Shown: positions 36,449 to 44,817 of the stretch, in pieces
Layout: each line of letters begins with the position of its first letter
Position numbering within the stretch: position 1 is the stretch's first letter
Source of the DNA: Phycisphaerae bacterium
GTDB lineage: Bacteria; Planctomycetota; Phycisphaerae; Sedimentisphaerales; Anaerobacaceae
DNA length: 62,964 nt
Direction: 5' to 3'
NCBI GenBank assembly: GCA_030619925.1
Contig: JAUXAL010000012.1
Span: 1 to 62,964 of the forward strand
Notes under the pieces: generated by a model
What the model saw: the letters and a program-made list of their open reading frames with translations, nothing else
Told to the model about the DNA's origin: nothing
The model's database searches: none
Program-made: the position numbers and the translations under genes

Positions 36449-36698
36449 TCTTGACTGTCGTCAGACAAGTCTCGTGGAATAGTGTAAAGTGCCTAAAGTT
36501 TGGAGTGCCTAAAGTGCCACGTAAGTGTCATCCTGAGGCGAAACCGAAGGGTCTGGTCAACGAAAAAGAGATTCTTCACTTCGCTGCGCTGCGTTCAGAA
36601 TGACAGCAAAGCTGTCACTTTAGCTCACTTTAGACACTTTTCTAATAACTTATTAACCAATTGATTAATCAACTAATCTTGACTGTCGTCAGACAAGT
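36449..36698. repeat. 22-bp direct repeat flanking 206 bp upstream of parB
   Basis: An exact 22-bp sequence (begins TCTTGACTG, ends CAGACAAGT) lies at 36449-36470 and again at 36677-36698, the second copy ending 19 bp before the parB start. Each copy is an imperfect palindrome around CTTG...CAAG. The interval holds a CATCCTGAGGCG...AGAATGACAGC inverted repeat (about 36526-36606) and a TTAACCAATTGATTAAT tract. It could be a target duplication, a recombination scar or paired operator sites. Confidence 0.6.
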
Positions 36699-36717
36699 TT
36701 TGTGAAGGAGCACTTAC

Positions 36718-37668
36718 ATGGCTAACAAAAAAAGAGAAAAACCAAAACATCTCGGCAGGGGGCTTCAGTCGCTTTTAAGTCCGATAACACCAGATGGTGC
36801 GGAAGCAGAGCAGCTATTGCCTAATCCCACAGCCATCGCTAACTTCCCGCCGGACAAAGAGTTGCGCGATTGCCTACGGGAAGTCAACATTGATTCCATA
36901 TCGCCGAATCCTTATCAGGCACGAACGGTATGGAATGAGCAGGAGCTGGGGGATTTGGCCGAGTCCATCAGGGCCAATGGTATAATTCAGCCGATTATTG
37001 TCCGCCCCACGGCGTCCGGATACCAGCTAATTGCCGGCGAACGCCGCTTGCGGGCCGCTAAGTTAGCTTCTCTGAAAACCATACCCGCCCTGGTTCGCCC
37101 GGCAAGCGATGAACAATTGCATGAATGGGCGTTAGTTGAGAACATACACCGGGCAGACCTCAATCCTATAGAGCGAGCAAGGGCCTATCAAAATTATCTA
37201 AGCACTTTCTCCCTGACCCAGGCCGAAGCCGCCCGACAGCTCGGCGAAGACCGCTCTGTTATCGCTAACCACTTGAGGCTGCTGGACTTACCACTGGAAA
37301 TTATGCGAATGTTATCTGACGGCCAGCTAACTATGGGCCACGCCCGGGCAATACTTGCCCTACCTACCGACGAACTTAGGCGAAAGCTCGCCAACCGGGC
37401 AATGGCAGGTCGGCTTAGTGTGCGCGAAGTTGAAAGATTGGTTCGAAGGTATCTCACCGGCACCGGCCAGGCTAAGACGACCGCCCGCTCGAAACCGCCT
37501 CACATCCTGGACCTGGAAAGAAAGCTCAGCAGCCAGCTTGCTACAAAAGTGAGCATTGAAACCCGCAAAAATGGCCAAAGAGGCAAGATAATCATCGAGT
37601 TTTACTCTCTGGATGAATTCGACAGTATCGCAGAAAGGCTCGGCCTGGCATCTCTGGAACAAGTTTAA
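36718..37668 (+). CDS. parB: Chromosome-partitioning protein ParB
   Basis: A CTP-dependent DNA clamp that loads at parS and spreads, organising the origin region for segregation. 316 aa: N-terminal KHLGRGLQSLL (the ParA-stimulating peptide), the ParB/Srx CTPase domain with NPYQAR, AGERRLRAAK and ENIHRADLNPIERA, then an HTH domain (LTQAEAARQLGEDRSVIANHLRLLDLP) for parS, and a C-terminal dimerisation domain (FYSLDEFDSIAERL). The RBS GAAGGAG is eight bases upstream. Two parS sites lie within 1.2 kb upstream. Unusually there is no parA directly before it; that space is repeat-filled. Confidence 0.95.
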   Translation: MANKKREKPKHLGRGLQSLLSPITPDGAEAEQLLPNPTAIANFPPDKELRDCLREVNIDSISPNPYQARTVWNEQELGDLAESIRANGIIQPIIVRPTASGYQLIAGERRLRAAKLASLKTIPALVRPASDEQLHEWALVENIHRADLNPIERARAYQNYLSTFSLTQAEAARQLGEDRSVIANHLRLLDLPLEIMRMLSDGQLTMGHARAILALPTDELRRKLANRAMAGRLSVREVERLVRRYLTGTGQAKTTARSKPPHILDLERKLSSQLATKVSIETRKNGQRGKIIIEFYSLDEFDSIAERLGLASLEQV

Positions 37669-37816
37669 AAAACATTCAAATAATAAAAATTTGATGATTT
37701 TCAAGGAAGAAATGAAACATTTCCTGTATAATGAATATAATAATAAAGGCTGGGCGGGTCAGGCGAAGGCCGGCTGTTAACTGGATTTTAAATTAATACA
37801 TTTCGGAGGATGTACC

Positions 37817-40189
37817 ATGAGGCGTCTGGTAATTTCAATATCGATTCTGTTGTTGATCGTATCTTTCAGCCTAATGCCCACCTTTGCCGCGGAAAAAGCG
37901 GATGGCGGCGCCAAAATGACTGTCAAGTTGCTCGACCCGGGGGCTCAGCCCAGAACGGCGCTGCGATACAAATTCCAGGCCAACCGAACCGAGAAATTGG
38001 TCATGGAAATGAGCATGGCGATGGCCATGGAAATTGGAGACCAGAAGCGGCCTGAAACACAGGTGCCGGCCACACGGATGACGATGACAATTGATAGCAA
38101 AGAAGTGTCGCCGGAAGGGGATTTGCACTATGAATTCAAACTGGAGCAAGTCGAGGTTCTGCCCAACCCCGGCGTCGATCCCACGATGGCCAATGCCATG
38201 AAGCAGCAGATGAGCAGAATGCTGGGCTTGAGTGGGTCAGCCACCGTCACATCACGGGGATTTATCAAGGACGCCGAAATCAAGCCCCCTCCCGGAATCG
38301 ACCCGCAAATCAGGCAGTCCATGGACAACATAAACCAATCAATAAACCAGATGTCGGCACCTCTTCCGGAGGAACCGGTCGGCAGAGATGCACGTTGGCA
38401 GGTGACCATGCCAATGGAAACGCCTGCAATGAAGTTCACGCAGATTGCAACCTATACACTCTCGGAAATCCAGGGTGATAAGGTGAAGTTCGACATCACG
38501 ATCAAGCAGTCCGCACCCCCACAAGAGATTGATACTCCTGGCGAAGCGCCCGGCGTGAAAATGTCGCTGGAATCGTTCAATTCTTCCGGCACGGGGACTG
38601 TCGAACTACAGATGACAAATCTGGTTCCGACCTCCAACATAAACATGACGACCACCAATGTCGTTTCAGCCAATAACCAGAGAATCAAAACAACGGCGCG
38701 GATCGAGATGAAGATTCACCCTAAGGGTCTTACTTCGCTATCGGCAGCCCAGCCATATCCAATCGATGACGAGTACGAGGACGAGGAGGAGTATGTGCCA
38801 GTTCAACCAAGGCAACGACAGAGAACACCAACTGAGTCAATCCACCAGGCTGTGGTTGACGGTGATATTGACCAGGTGCAACAACTCCTTTCAGAGGGCG
38901 CCGATATCAATTCACGAAACAGGATGGGCTGGTCACTGCTGCGCACGGCGATACAGAACCGCCGGCAGGCGGTCACTGAACTTCTTATCGCCAAAGGCGC
39001 TAATGTCAGTGCAAAGGATAACTCCGGGCAGACGCCTCTGCTTGTCGCGGTGAACACCGGCCAAAAAGATACAGTGGAGCTGCTAATTACAAAAGGGGCC
39101 GATGTCAACATCATGGGGGGTCGGGGCGATAACGCCTTGTCTTTGGCGAAAAAGAGAAGGCATACGGAAATCGTTGAACTGCTGCTCAAGCACGGCGCCG
39201 AAGAGCCGAGCCTCGAAGACATGATGGGAGACAGGTATGAAGATGAAGGGCTATATCCGGGTTATGAGGAAGAGAGAATGGCTCAGCGCCCAACCAGAAC
39301 CATCGTGCAACAGCCTGTTCAGATAGATATACTGGCCGACCCGAACGAGATTAAGGCCAGAATCAAGACGTTCGAAGGCCTGGAGAAAGCATTAGCCGAG
39401 GTGGCCGACAAAAGCCAAAGCGAGATACGTCAGTGGCAGCAGAAAAGATATGATAACAGAACAACTCTCGTAAGAGCTGTGCAAAAGCAATTCGAGGACG
39501 AGATTGGTTTCGTACGAAAGGCCGCTGTTGAAGAAAAAGCTAAAAAGACAACAGAGGCGATTGACAGTTTGTTGTCCAGGAGAAAGGAGCGGCTCAAAAA
39601 GGTCAGCAGAGAGCTCCTGCAGCAGAAACGGGCGCTGAAACAAGCACAGTCCCCGATCCGCGGCCGGACTCGATACTCCGGCAGAAGCACCAGAGGCCGG
39701 TATCCACAAAGAGGACAGCTGCCCGGAGGAGACATGGCGGAGCCGTACGCTGAGCGATATGATACTATGCCCGGAACGAATAGATATCAAGGCGCGAGGC
39801 GACCATCTGAGCTGGTGGACAGAGAAACTGAATACGAGATACGTCTGTGGGTCCAGACAACTATTGACAAAAGGGCAGAACTGGCCAAGGGGGTGCACGA
39901 GCAAATCCACATAGAGATCAGTCCCATACGAATGGTTGCTGTTGAAGAAGAAGCGAAAAAAACAACGGCTGCGATTGATGGTCTCTTGCTGTACAGACAG
40001 ATGCGGTTTGAGGAGCTTGTTAAAAAAATGGAGGAGGAACAAAGGGCGCTCCAACAGGCCCAGGACCCGCGCAGCCGTGGCAGATACAGCCCAGGAAGGT
40101 ATCCACAAAGCGGGCAAATTAGAGGAGTCCAGCCCAGAGGAGGCACAGCAGAGCAACAAAGGCAGCAGCCCAGGCGCCGGCGACGCTAA
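37817..40189 (+). CDS. Exported ankyrin-repeat protein with duplicated coiled-coil modules
   Basis: 790 aa, RBS GGAGG seven bases upstream, signal peptide (MRRLVISISILLLIVSFSLM) ending near TFAAE. Residues about 30-310 resemble the DUF6263 type (KFQANRTEKLVMEMSMAMAM, then GTGTVELQMTNLVP), and an acidic linker follows. Residues about 340-470 are three to four ankyrin repeats (TESIHQAVVDGDIDQVQQLL, GQTPLLVAVNTGQKDTVELL). The C-terminal third holds two copies of a charged helical module, about 530-640 and 675-775, both with EIRxW, AVEE(K/E)AKKTTxAIDxLL and RALxQAQ, each ending in an Arg/Gly/Tyr-rich low-complexity tail. It is possibly a periplasmic scaffold. Function is unknown; the whole combination is one I do not recognise. 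Confidence 0.78.
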   Translation: MRRLVISISILLLIVSFSLMPTFAAEKADGGAKMTVKLLDPGAQPRTALRYKFQANRTEKLVMEMSMAMAMEIGDQKRPETQVPATRMTMTIDSKEVSPEGDLHYEFKLEQVEVLPNPGVDPTMANAMKQQMSRMLGLSGSATVTSRGFIKDAEIKPPPGIDPQIRQSMDNINQSINQMSAPLPEEPVGRDARWQVTMPMETPAMKFTQIATYTLSEIQGDKVKFDITIKQSAPPQEIDTPGEAPGVKMSLESFNSSGTGTVELQMTNLVPTSNINMTTTNVVSANNQRIKTTARIEMKIHPKGLTSLSAAQPYPIDDEYEDEEEYVPVQPRQRQRTPTESIHQAVVDGDIDQVQQLLSEGADINSRNRMGWSLLRTAIQNRRQAVTELLIAKGANVSAKDNSGQTPLLVAVNTGQKDTVELLITKGADVNIMGGRGDNALSLAKKRRHTEIVELLLKHGAEEPSLEDMMGDRYEDEGLYPGYEEERMAQRPTRTIVQQPVQIDILADPNEIKARIKTFEGLEKALAEVADKSQSEIRQWQQKRYDNRTTLVRAVQKQFEDEIGFVRKAAVEEKAKKTTEAIDSLLSRRKERLKKVSRELLQQKRALKQAQSPIRGRTRYSGRSTRGRYPQRGQLPGGDMAEPYAERYDTMPGTNRYQGARRPSELVDRETEYEIRLWVQTTIDKRAELAKGVHEQIHIEISPIRMVAVEEEAKKTTAAIDGLLLYRQMRFEELVKKMEEEQRALQQAQDPRSRGRYSPGRYPQSGQIRGVQPRGGTAEQQRQQPRRRRR

Positions 40190-40302
40190 GAGGGGCGCTG
40201 AAGCTATATTCGCGAATATGATTGGCCATCTTAACAATTAGGCGCAGACCCATCGCTGTGCACGCAAAATACTCTCTTAATTTCTACGGTGGGCTCTGCA
40301 AA

Positions 40303-40401
40303 ATGACAAAACAATTAGCTTCAAAAGTAGCAATAGTCACAGGTGCCAGTAGAGGAATTGGTAAAGCCATCAGTGTTGCATTGGCTAAAGAGGCAGCAAC
40401 A
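40303..40401 (+). pseudogene. 5' fragment of a short-chain dehydrogenase gene
   Basis: 33 codons, MTKQLASKVAIVTGASRGIG..., match the start of the intact SDR at 41652 with about 80% nucleotide identity by eye, most differences synonymous. After AAT the similarity stops, and a few unrelated codons lead to a stop at 40470. The catalytic half is absent, so it is a remnant. The divergence and synonymous bias mean it descends from a functional relative rather than a fresh copy of its neighbour. Confidence 0.8.
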
Positions 40402-40441
40402 GGTGGCTGTCCTTATTATTTAATGGCGGAGAAAACTCCAA

Positions 40442-41545
40442 ATGAAGATATTAAGAAGACAATTTATTAAATCATGCTTTTATTTAGCAATATCAGGATT
40501 TAGTTCTGCCTTTATCTCACCCTGTGCGGGATGCAAAAAGAAGGAAAAACTAACATCCCCGCCTGACATCCGTGACCATGATAAGAAAGAGCAGCTTATA
40601 GTTGAAGGAACAGCTAAGATCGATCCGGATTTCGAACCTGCTTATTTGAAACTGCACAGAAGCGGAGAGTTAAAAAAAAGAGGAGAAGAGCTATGGAACA
40701 TAATGAAAAGCTGTGAGCTTTGTCCCAGAAAGTGTGGTGTTAATAAGCTTACAGGAAATAAGGGGTTCTGTCAGGCTACTTCCCAATTAGAGATTTCTGC
40801 ATATCACCCGCACTTTGGAGAGGAAAAACCCCTTGTGGGCAAAGGGGGTTCCGGCGCGATATTTCTCACCAATTGCAGCCTTAGATGCGTCTTTTGTATA
40901 AACTGGGAAATCAGCCAGGGAGGACAAGGAAATCCCCGAAGCATTGAAGATATGGCGGAAATGATGCTCAGGCTTCAAGAAAGGGGATGCCCTAACATCA
41001 ATTTTGTTACACCGACCCATTACTCGCCACATATTGTTCTTGCAGTTGATATTGCCGCAGGCAAAGGTTTGAGGCTTCCTCTGGTGTACAATACCTGCGG
41101 ATGGGAGCGCGTGGAGATATTAAAAAAGCTCGACGGCATCGTCGATATTTACCTGCCCGACTTCAAGTATTCGGATGGTAAAATGGCAGCAAAATACTCA
41201 TCAGCTGCAGAGACCTATCCAGAAATTACCAAAGCAGCTCTGCTCGAAATGCACCGGCAGGTGGGCGTGGCAAAACCTGCCAAAGATGGTCTGATGTACC
41301 GAGGGCTGATGATACGTCATCTGGTTATGCCAAACCAGATCAGCGGAACCAAGGGAGTAATTGGATGGATAGCGGAAAATCTTCCTAAGGACACTTATTT
41401 TAACATCATGTCACAATACAGGCCGATGTATAAAGCATTCGAATATCCGGAGATCTCCCGGAGAATAACCCGCGAAGAATACAATGAGGCCTTAAGATGG
41501 GCAAAGAAAGCAGGTCTCACAAACCTGGATATTCAGGGATATTGA
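40442..41545 (+). CDS. Exported PflA-like radical SAM protein (COG1313 type)
   Basis: 367 aa. The N-terminus is a twin-arginine-like signal (LRRQFIKSCFYLAISGF) followed by a cysteine-rich ISPCAGCKKKE. A first Cys cluster, C91-x2-C94-x3-C98...C110 (CELCPRKCG, GFC), and the radical SAM triad C145-C149-C152 (NCSLRCVFC) match the PflX/PflA-homologue group COG1313, whose substrates are unknown. Other blocks: NINFVTPTHY, LPLVYNTCGWE, VDIYLPDFKYSD, YRGLMIRHLVMP. Radical SAM enzymes usually work in the reducing cytosol, so an export signal is odd; if genuine it implies Tat export with the cluster already inserted. The gene lies between an SDR fragment and the intact SDR. GGAG lies ten bases upstream. 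Confidence 0.85.
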   Translation: MKILRRQFIKSCFYLAISGFSSAFISPCAGCKKKEKLTSPPDIRDHDKKEQLIVEGTAKIDPDFEPAYLKLHRSGELKKRGEELWNIMKSCELCPRKCGVNKLTGNKGFCQATSQLEISAYHPHFGEEKPLVGKGGSGAIFLTNCSLRCVFCINWEISQGGQGNPRSIEDMAEMMLRLQERGCPNINFVTPTHYSPHIVLAVDIAAGKGLRLPLVYNTCGWERVEILKKLDGIVDIYLPDFKYSDGKMAAKYSSAAETYPEITKAALLEMHRQVGVAKPAKDGLMYRGLMIRHLVMPNQISGTKGVIGWIAENLPKDTYFNIMSQYRPMYKAFEYPEISRRITREEYNEALRWAKKAGLTNLDIQGY

Positions 41546-41651
41546 AAATAATAAGAAATAATAGGGACACCTACCTACTTTGTTACAAACGGAGGTTTTG
41601 CTTGCCATATTTTTCGGTTATAATCCGACATGATTTTGAAAAGTTTGCGAA

Positions 41652-42380
41652 ATGCCAAAGCGATTAGCTAAAAAAGTGGCCATAGTAACAGGGGCCAGCA
41701 GGGGGATTGGCAGAGCTATCAGCGTTGCATTGGCGCAAGAGGCCGCAACGGTCGTCCTGGCTGCACGCTCAATTCAAAAACTGCAGGAAACCGCCGACCA
41801 GGTAACAAAAGCGGGCGGAAAAGCGGACATTGTCGTAACCGAGCTGACCGAGGAAGAATCTATCAAAAACCTCGTTAAAACAACCACCGAAAAATTCAGC
41901 CGGCTGGACATCCTCGTCAATAACGCAGGCGTTACTCATTCGGCAAAATTGGAAGAGACCGCAACCGAAGACTGGCAGCGCTGTATCGAGGTAAATGCCC
42001 GTGCACCGTTTATTCTTTGCAGAGAAGCTCTGCCGCTGTTAAAGAAGGCAGAAACCGGATACATTATCAACATCGCGTCGGTCGTAGGGGTCAAAGGTTA
42101 TCCGCTTCAAAGTGCTTATACTTCCTCCAAGCATGCCCTTCGCGGGATGACAATATCGTTAGCTGAGGAACTCAGAGGTTCAAATATTCGGGTCCATTTG
42201 CTCTGTCCCGGCGGAGTGGATACCGATTTGGTCCAGAAAGTCCGCCCGGACATAAAAAAAGACGAGCTTATGCAGCCGGAAGAAATCGCCGAATTGGTTG
42301 TCTACCTTGTCACTTATAAAGGCAATGCCGTTATAGATGAGCTGCACATTCGACGAGCGGCCTCAGCACCGTGGTTTTGA
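41652..42380 (+). CDS. Short-chain dehydrogenase/reductase
   Basis: 242-aa classical SDR: NAD(P)-binding TGASRGIG at 13-20, NNAG (90-93), catalytic S143, Y156 and K160 (IASVVGVKGYPLQSAYTSSK). Closest in style to 3-oxoacyl-ACP reductase (FabG)-like enzymes, but no fatty-acid genes are near, so the substrate is open. The C-terminus (VIDELHIRRAASAPWF) ends in aromatic and small residues as in many FabG-like proteins. About 100 bp separate it from the radical SAM gene. A diverged 5' fragment of a sister gene lies at 40303-40401. Confidence 0.88.
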   Translation: MPKRLAKKVAIVTGASRGIGRAISVALAQEAATVVLAARSIQKLQETADQVTKAGGKADIVVTELTEEESIKNLVKTTTEKFSRLDILVNNAGVTHSAKLEETATEDWQRCIEVNARAPFILCREALPLLKKAETGYIINIASVVGVKGYPLQSAYTSSKHALRGMTISLAEELRGSNIRVHLLCPGGVDTDLVQKVRPDIKKDELMQPEEIAELVVYLVTYKGNAVIDELHIRRAASAPWF

Positions 42381-42388
42381 ACCACAGA

Positions 42389-42416
42389 TTTGGGTTCCCG
42401 CAAGGCGGGGTCCCTC
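42389..42416. repeat. 28-nt dispersed repeat, second copy
   Basis: Identical to positions 75-102 (begins TTTGGGTTCCCGC, ends GGGGTCCCTC). It follows an ACCACAGATT word just after the SDR stop, without the terminal inverted repeats seen at the first copy. Confidence 0.75.
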
Positions 42417-42529
42417 ACAGATTACTGGGCGATAACAAAAGATGTTCACTATTATTCCTATTCTATTATTCAAATATGTAAACGTCCCTTATTACCCAAA
42501 AATTGATCTTTGGAAGGAAAAAAGAAACT

Positions 42530-44263
42530 ATGAAAACTTTTAGAAAGACCATAATTTTTCCGCTTGTTTGGTTTTTCTTTGCAGTTGGAATTGCCACCGC
42601 TGCCGGAATGGTTTCCTCGGTCAACTCGGCTGCGAAGAAGCCCAAGCTATATTCAACAGGTAACGTGTTAGCTGATGGAAATTACAACGATAGGACAAGT
42701 AATAATCCTTTTGCGGTCCCGACATTTCACTGCATCAGTGTATACTGGTCGACCCGAGGCGGCTCCGCCGATAAAGATGTGCTGGTCGATTATCGTCCTA
42801 AAGGCACATCCGAGTGGTTGCAAGCCCTGACGATGCGGTATAATCCTATCAGCACAACCACAGAAGACAAAGCCGACTATCGGGGCAGTATCGTTAACCT
42901 GACACCAGACACAGAGTACGATATCCATCTGACGCTTGAAGGCACATCCGTAACCAGAACCCTTGAAGCGAGGACCTGGAGCGAGGATTTTCCCATCGGA
43001 GCCACAGTAAAGGTCGGTAACCAGAGAGGCCGGTATGACATCACCGTATCAGGAACGGCGGATGCCTATCTTCTTTATGATGGTACAGGTTCGACTATCA
43101 ACGTCAGAGATAGATCCGATTATTGCATCTTCATCAACGCCTCTTATGTGGCCGTTCGTGGTTTTAACCTGCAGGGTGCCCGTAAACACGGCATATATAT
43201 CGAGGGTGGACATGACATTATTATCGAGGACTGCGACATCTCGAATTGGGGAGACAGTGATGGTGGCGGTATTTTCGGAAAAAACTATCGTTCGGGCATT
43301 TTCTCACCCTATTCAGAACTGAAAAGAGTCATCATTCAGAGGTGCAAAATTCACCATCCCCGTTATGATACCAATAGCTGGGCTGAAGACAACAATGGAT
43401 ACCACCCTAAAGGTCCTCAGTGTATAGCTTTCGCAAATAGCGCAGGCAACAACGTGATTCGATACAACGATTGCTGGTCAGATGCCGAACATTATTTCAA
43501 CGACCCCATCGGCTATGGAAGCAATGCCAGCTATAGAGGATTTCCTGGCCCCGATTCGGACATTTACTGCAACTATGTGGCTGACTGTTGGGATGACGGC
43601 ATAGAGGCTGAAGGCGGGGGCCGGAATGTGCGTATATGGAACAATTACATGGAGAGATGCCTTATGGCTATCGGAAACGCCCCTATATCTATCGGACCCA
43701 CGTATATCTGGCGCAATGTTTCCGGCGAAAGTTACTGCCTTAAAAACGAATATGGGAATTTTCTGAAGATGGGGTATGCCAAGGGATTAGAGTGGATGAC
43801 CGGGCATATGTATGTTTTCCATAACACCATCCTCCAGCCGGATGGAAAAGGATTCGGTGGTCTGGGCTGCGCTCGCAGTCAAAGCGGTATTGCCCGCTAT
43901 ATTTATCATTGCACAACGCGGAACAACATTCTGCATGTCCGCGAGACAGACGCAGTTTCTATCTCCTACAGAGGTTTGGACAATGACTTCGACTACGATC
44001 TCCACAATAAGGATGTCCCCGAAGGGTATGAATCGAACGGTATCAAAGGCATACCAACTTATGTATCGGGTGCAGGGTTTGATTTCGCCACAATAACAGG
44101 TAACTTCCAATTAGATAAGTCAAGCGTCGGTTATGATGCAGGTGAATTGATACCAAACTTCAGTGATGGCTACACAGGTGTCGCACCGGATATGGGCGCT
44201 CACGAAAACGGTTGGGATGACATGGAGTTTGGCATCAACGCTGTATTCGTCCCACCTAAATAA
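42530..44263 (+). CDS. Secreted right-handed beta-helix protein
   Basis: 577 aa from ATG 42530, with GGAAGGA about eleven bases upstream and a signal peptide (KTIIFPLVWFFFAVGIATAA). Residues about 50-160 look like a fibronectin type III-like domain (SVYWSTRGGSADKDVLVDYR, NLTPDTEYDIHLTLEG). Residues about 180-470 carry the alternating pattern of a parallel beta-helix (YVAVRGFNLQGARKHGIYIE, HDIIIEDCDISNWGDSDGGG, NNVIRYNDCWSD, RNVRIWNNYMERC), the fold of polysaccharide lyases and hydrolases. No catalytic Arg/Lys trio was identified with confidence. Probably acts on, or binds, extracellular polysaccharide. The TTG-initiated extension from 42503 is unlikely. Confidence 0.75.
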   Translation: MKTFRKTIIFPLVWFFFAVGIATAAGMVSSVNSAAKKPKLYSTGNVLADGNYNDRTSNNPFAVPTFHCISVYWSTRGGSADKDVLVDYRPKGTSEWLQALTMRYNPISTTTEDKADYRGSIVNLTPDTEYDIHLTLEGTSVTRTLEARTWSEDFPIGATVKVGNQRGRYDITVSGTADAYLLYDGTGSTINVRDRSDYCIFINASYVAVRGFNLQGARKHGIYIEGGHDIIIEDCDISNWGDSDGGGIFGKNYRSGIFSPYSELKRVIIQRCKIHHPRYDTNSWAEDNNGYHPKGPQCIAFANSAGNNVIRYNDCWSDAEHYFNDPIGYGSNASYRGFPGPDSDIYCNYVADCWDDGIEAEGGGRNVRIWNNYMERCLMAIGNAPISIGPTYIWRNVSGESYCLKNEYGNFLKMGYAKGLEWMTGHMYVFHNTILQPDGKGFGGLGCARSQSGIARYIYHCTTRNNILHVRETDAVSISYRGLDNDFDYDLHNKDVPEGYESNGIKGIPTYVSGAGFDFATITGNFQLDKSSVGYDAGELIPNFSDGYTGVAPDMGAHENGWDDMEFGINAVFVPPK

Positions 44264-44367
44264 AAAGGTGTTGTGCTATATTGAGCAAAATCCTGTAAGA
44301 GCAAGGCTGTGTAGATACTCCTATTGAATGGTAGCTGAACGGGCAAGATAAGGTATGAGGAATAATT

Positions 44368-44817
44368 ATGCGAGCGGTGGTACAGCGGGTTTTACAGGCA
44401 GAAGTCAAGGTCGGCGGCCAAGTGGTAGGCAAAATCAGCAAGGGACTGCTGGTCTATCTCAGCGTCGGCAAAGAAGACGCTCTCCAGGATGCTCAGTTTA
44501 TGGCTGAGAAGCTGGTGAATCTGCGTATCTTTGCTGACGAAGCCGGCAAGATGAATCGAAGCGTGCTCGATATCAGCGGTCAGATTTTGCTGGTGAGCAA
44601 TTTTACCCTTCACGGCGACTGCCGCAAAGGGCGTCGGCCCGGCTTCGATGCCGCAGCCGAGCCGGCGTTGGCACAGCAGCTTTACGAAAAAGTAATCGCT
44701 CTTGTAGCCGAACAAGACGTACCCGTTGAAAAAGGCACCTTCGGCGAATATATGCACGTAAGCAGTATCAATGACGGGCCGGTAACCTTTTTACTGAATA
44801 GCAGCAGGCTGTTTTGA
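44368..44817 (+). CDS. dtd: D-aminoacyl-tRNA deacylase
   Basis: Removes D-amino acids, and glycine mischarged on tRNA-Ala, from tRNAs; cytosolic homodimer. 149 aa, the standard length. The start MRAVVQRVLQAEVKVGG, GLLVYLSVGKEDA and the C-terminal NDGPVTFLL (Gly-cisPro motif of the active site) are clear. The usual SQFTL block reads SNFTL (residues about 77-81), with Asn in place of Gln. AGGA precedes ATG 44368. Confidence 0.95.
   Translation: MRAVVQRVLQAEVKVGGQVVGKISKGLLVYLSVGKEDALQDAQFMAEKLVNLRIFADEAGKMNRSVLDISGQILLVSNFTLHGDCRKGRRPGFDAAAEPALAQQLYEKVIALVAEQDVPVEKGTFGEYMHVSSINDGPVTFLLNSSRLF

Noticed and set aside
35163-36717. Replication origin (oriC) with DnaA boxes
   Set aside because: parS sites suggest origin proximity, but I saw no cluster of TTATCCACA-type boxes.
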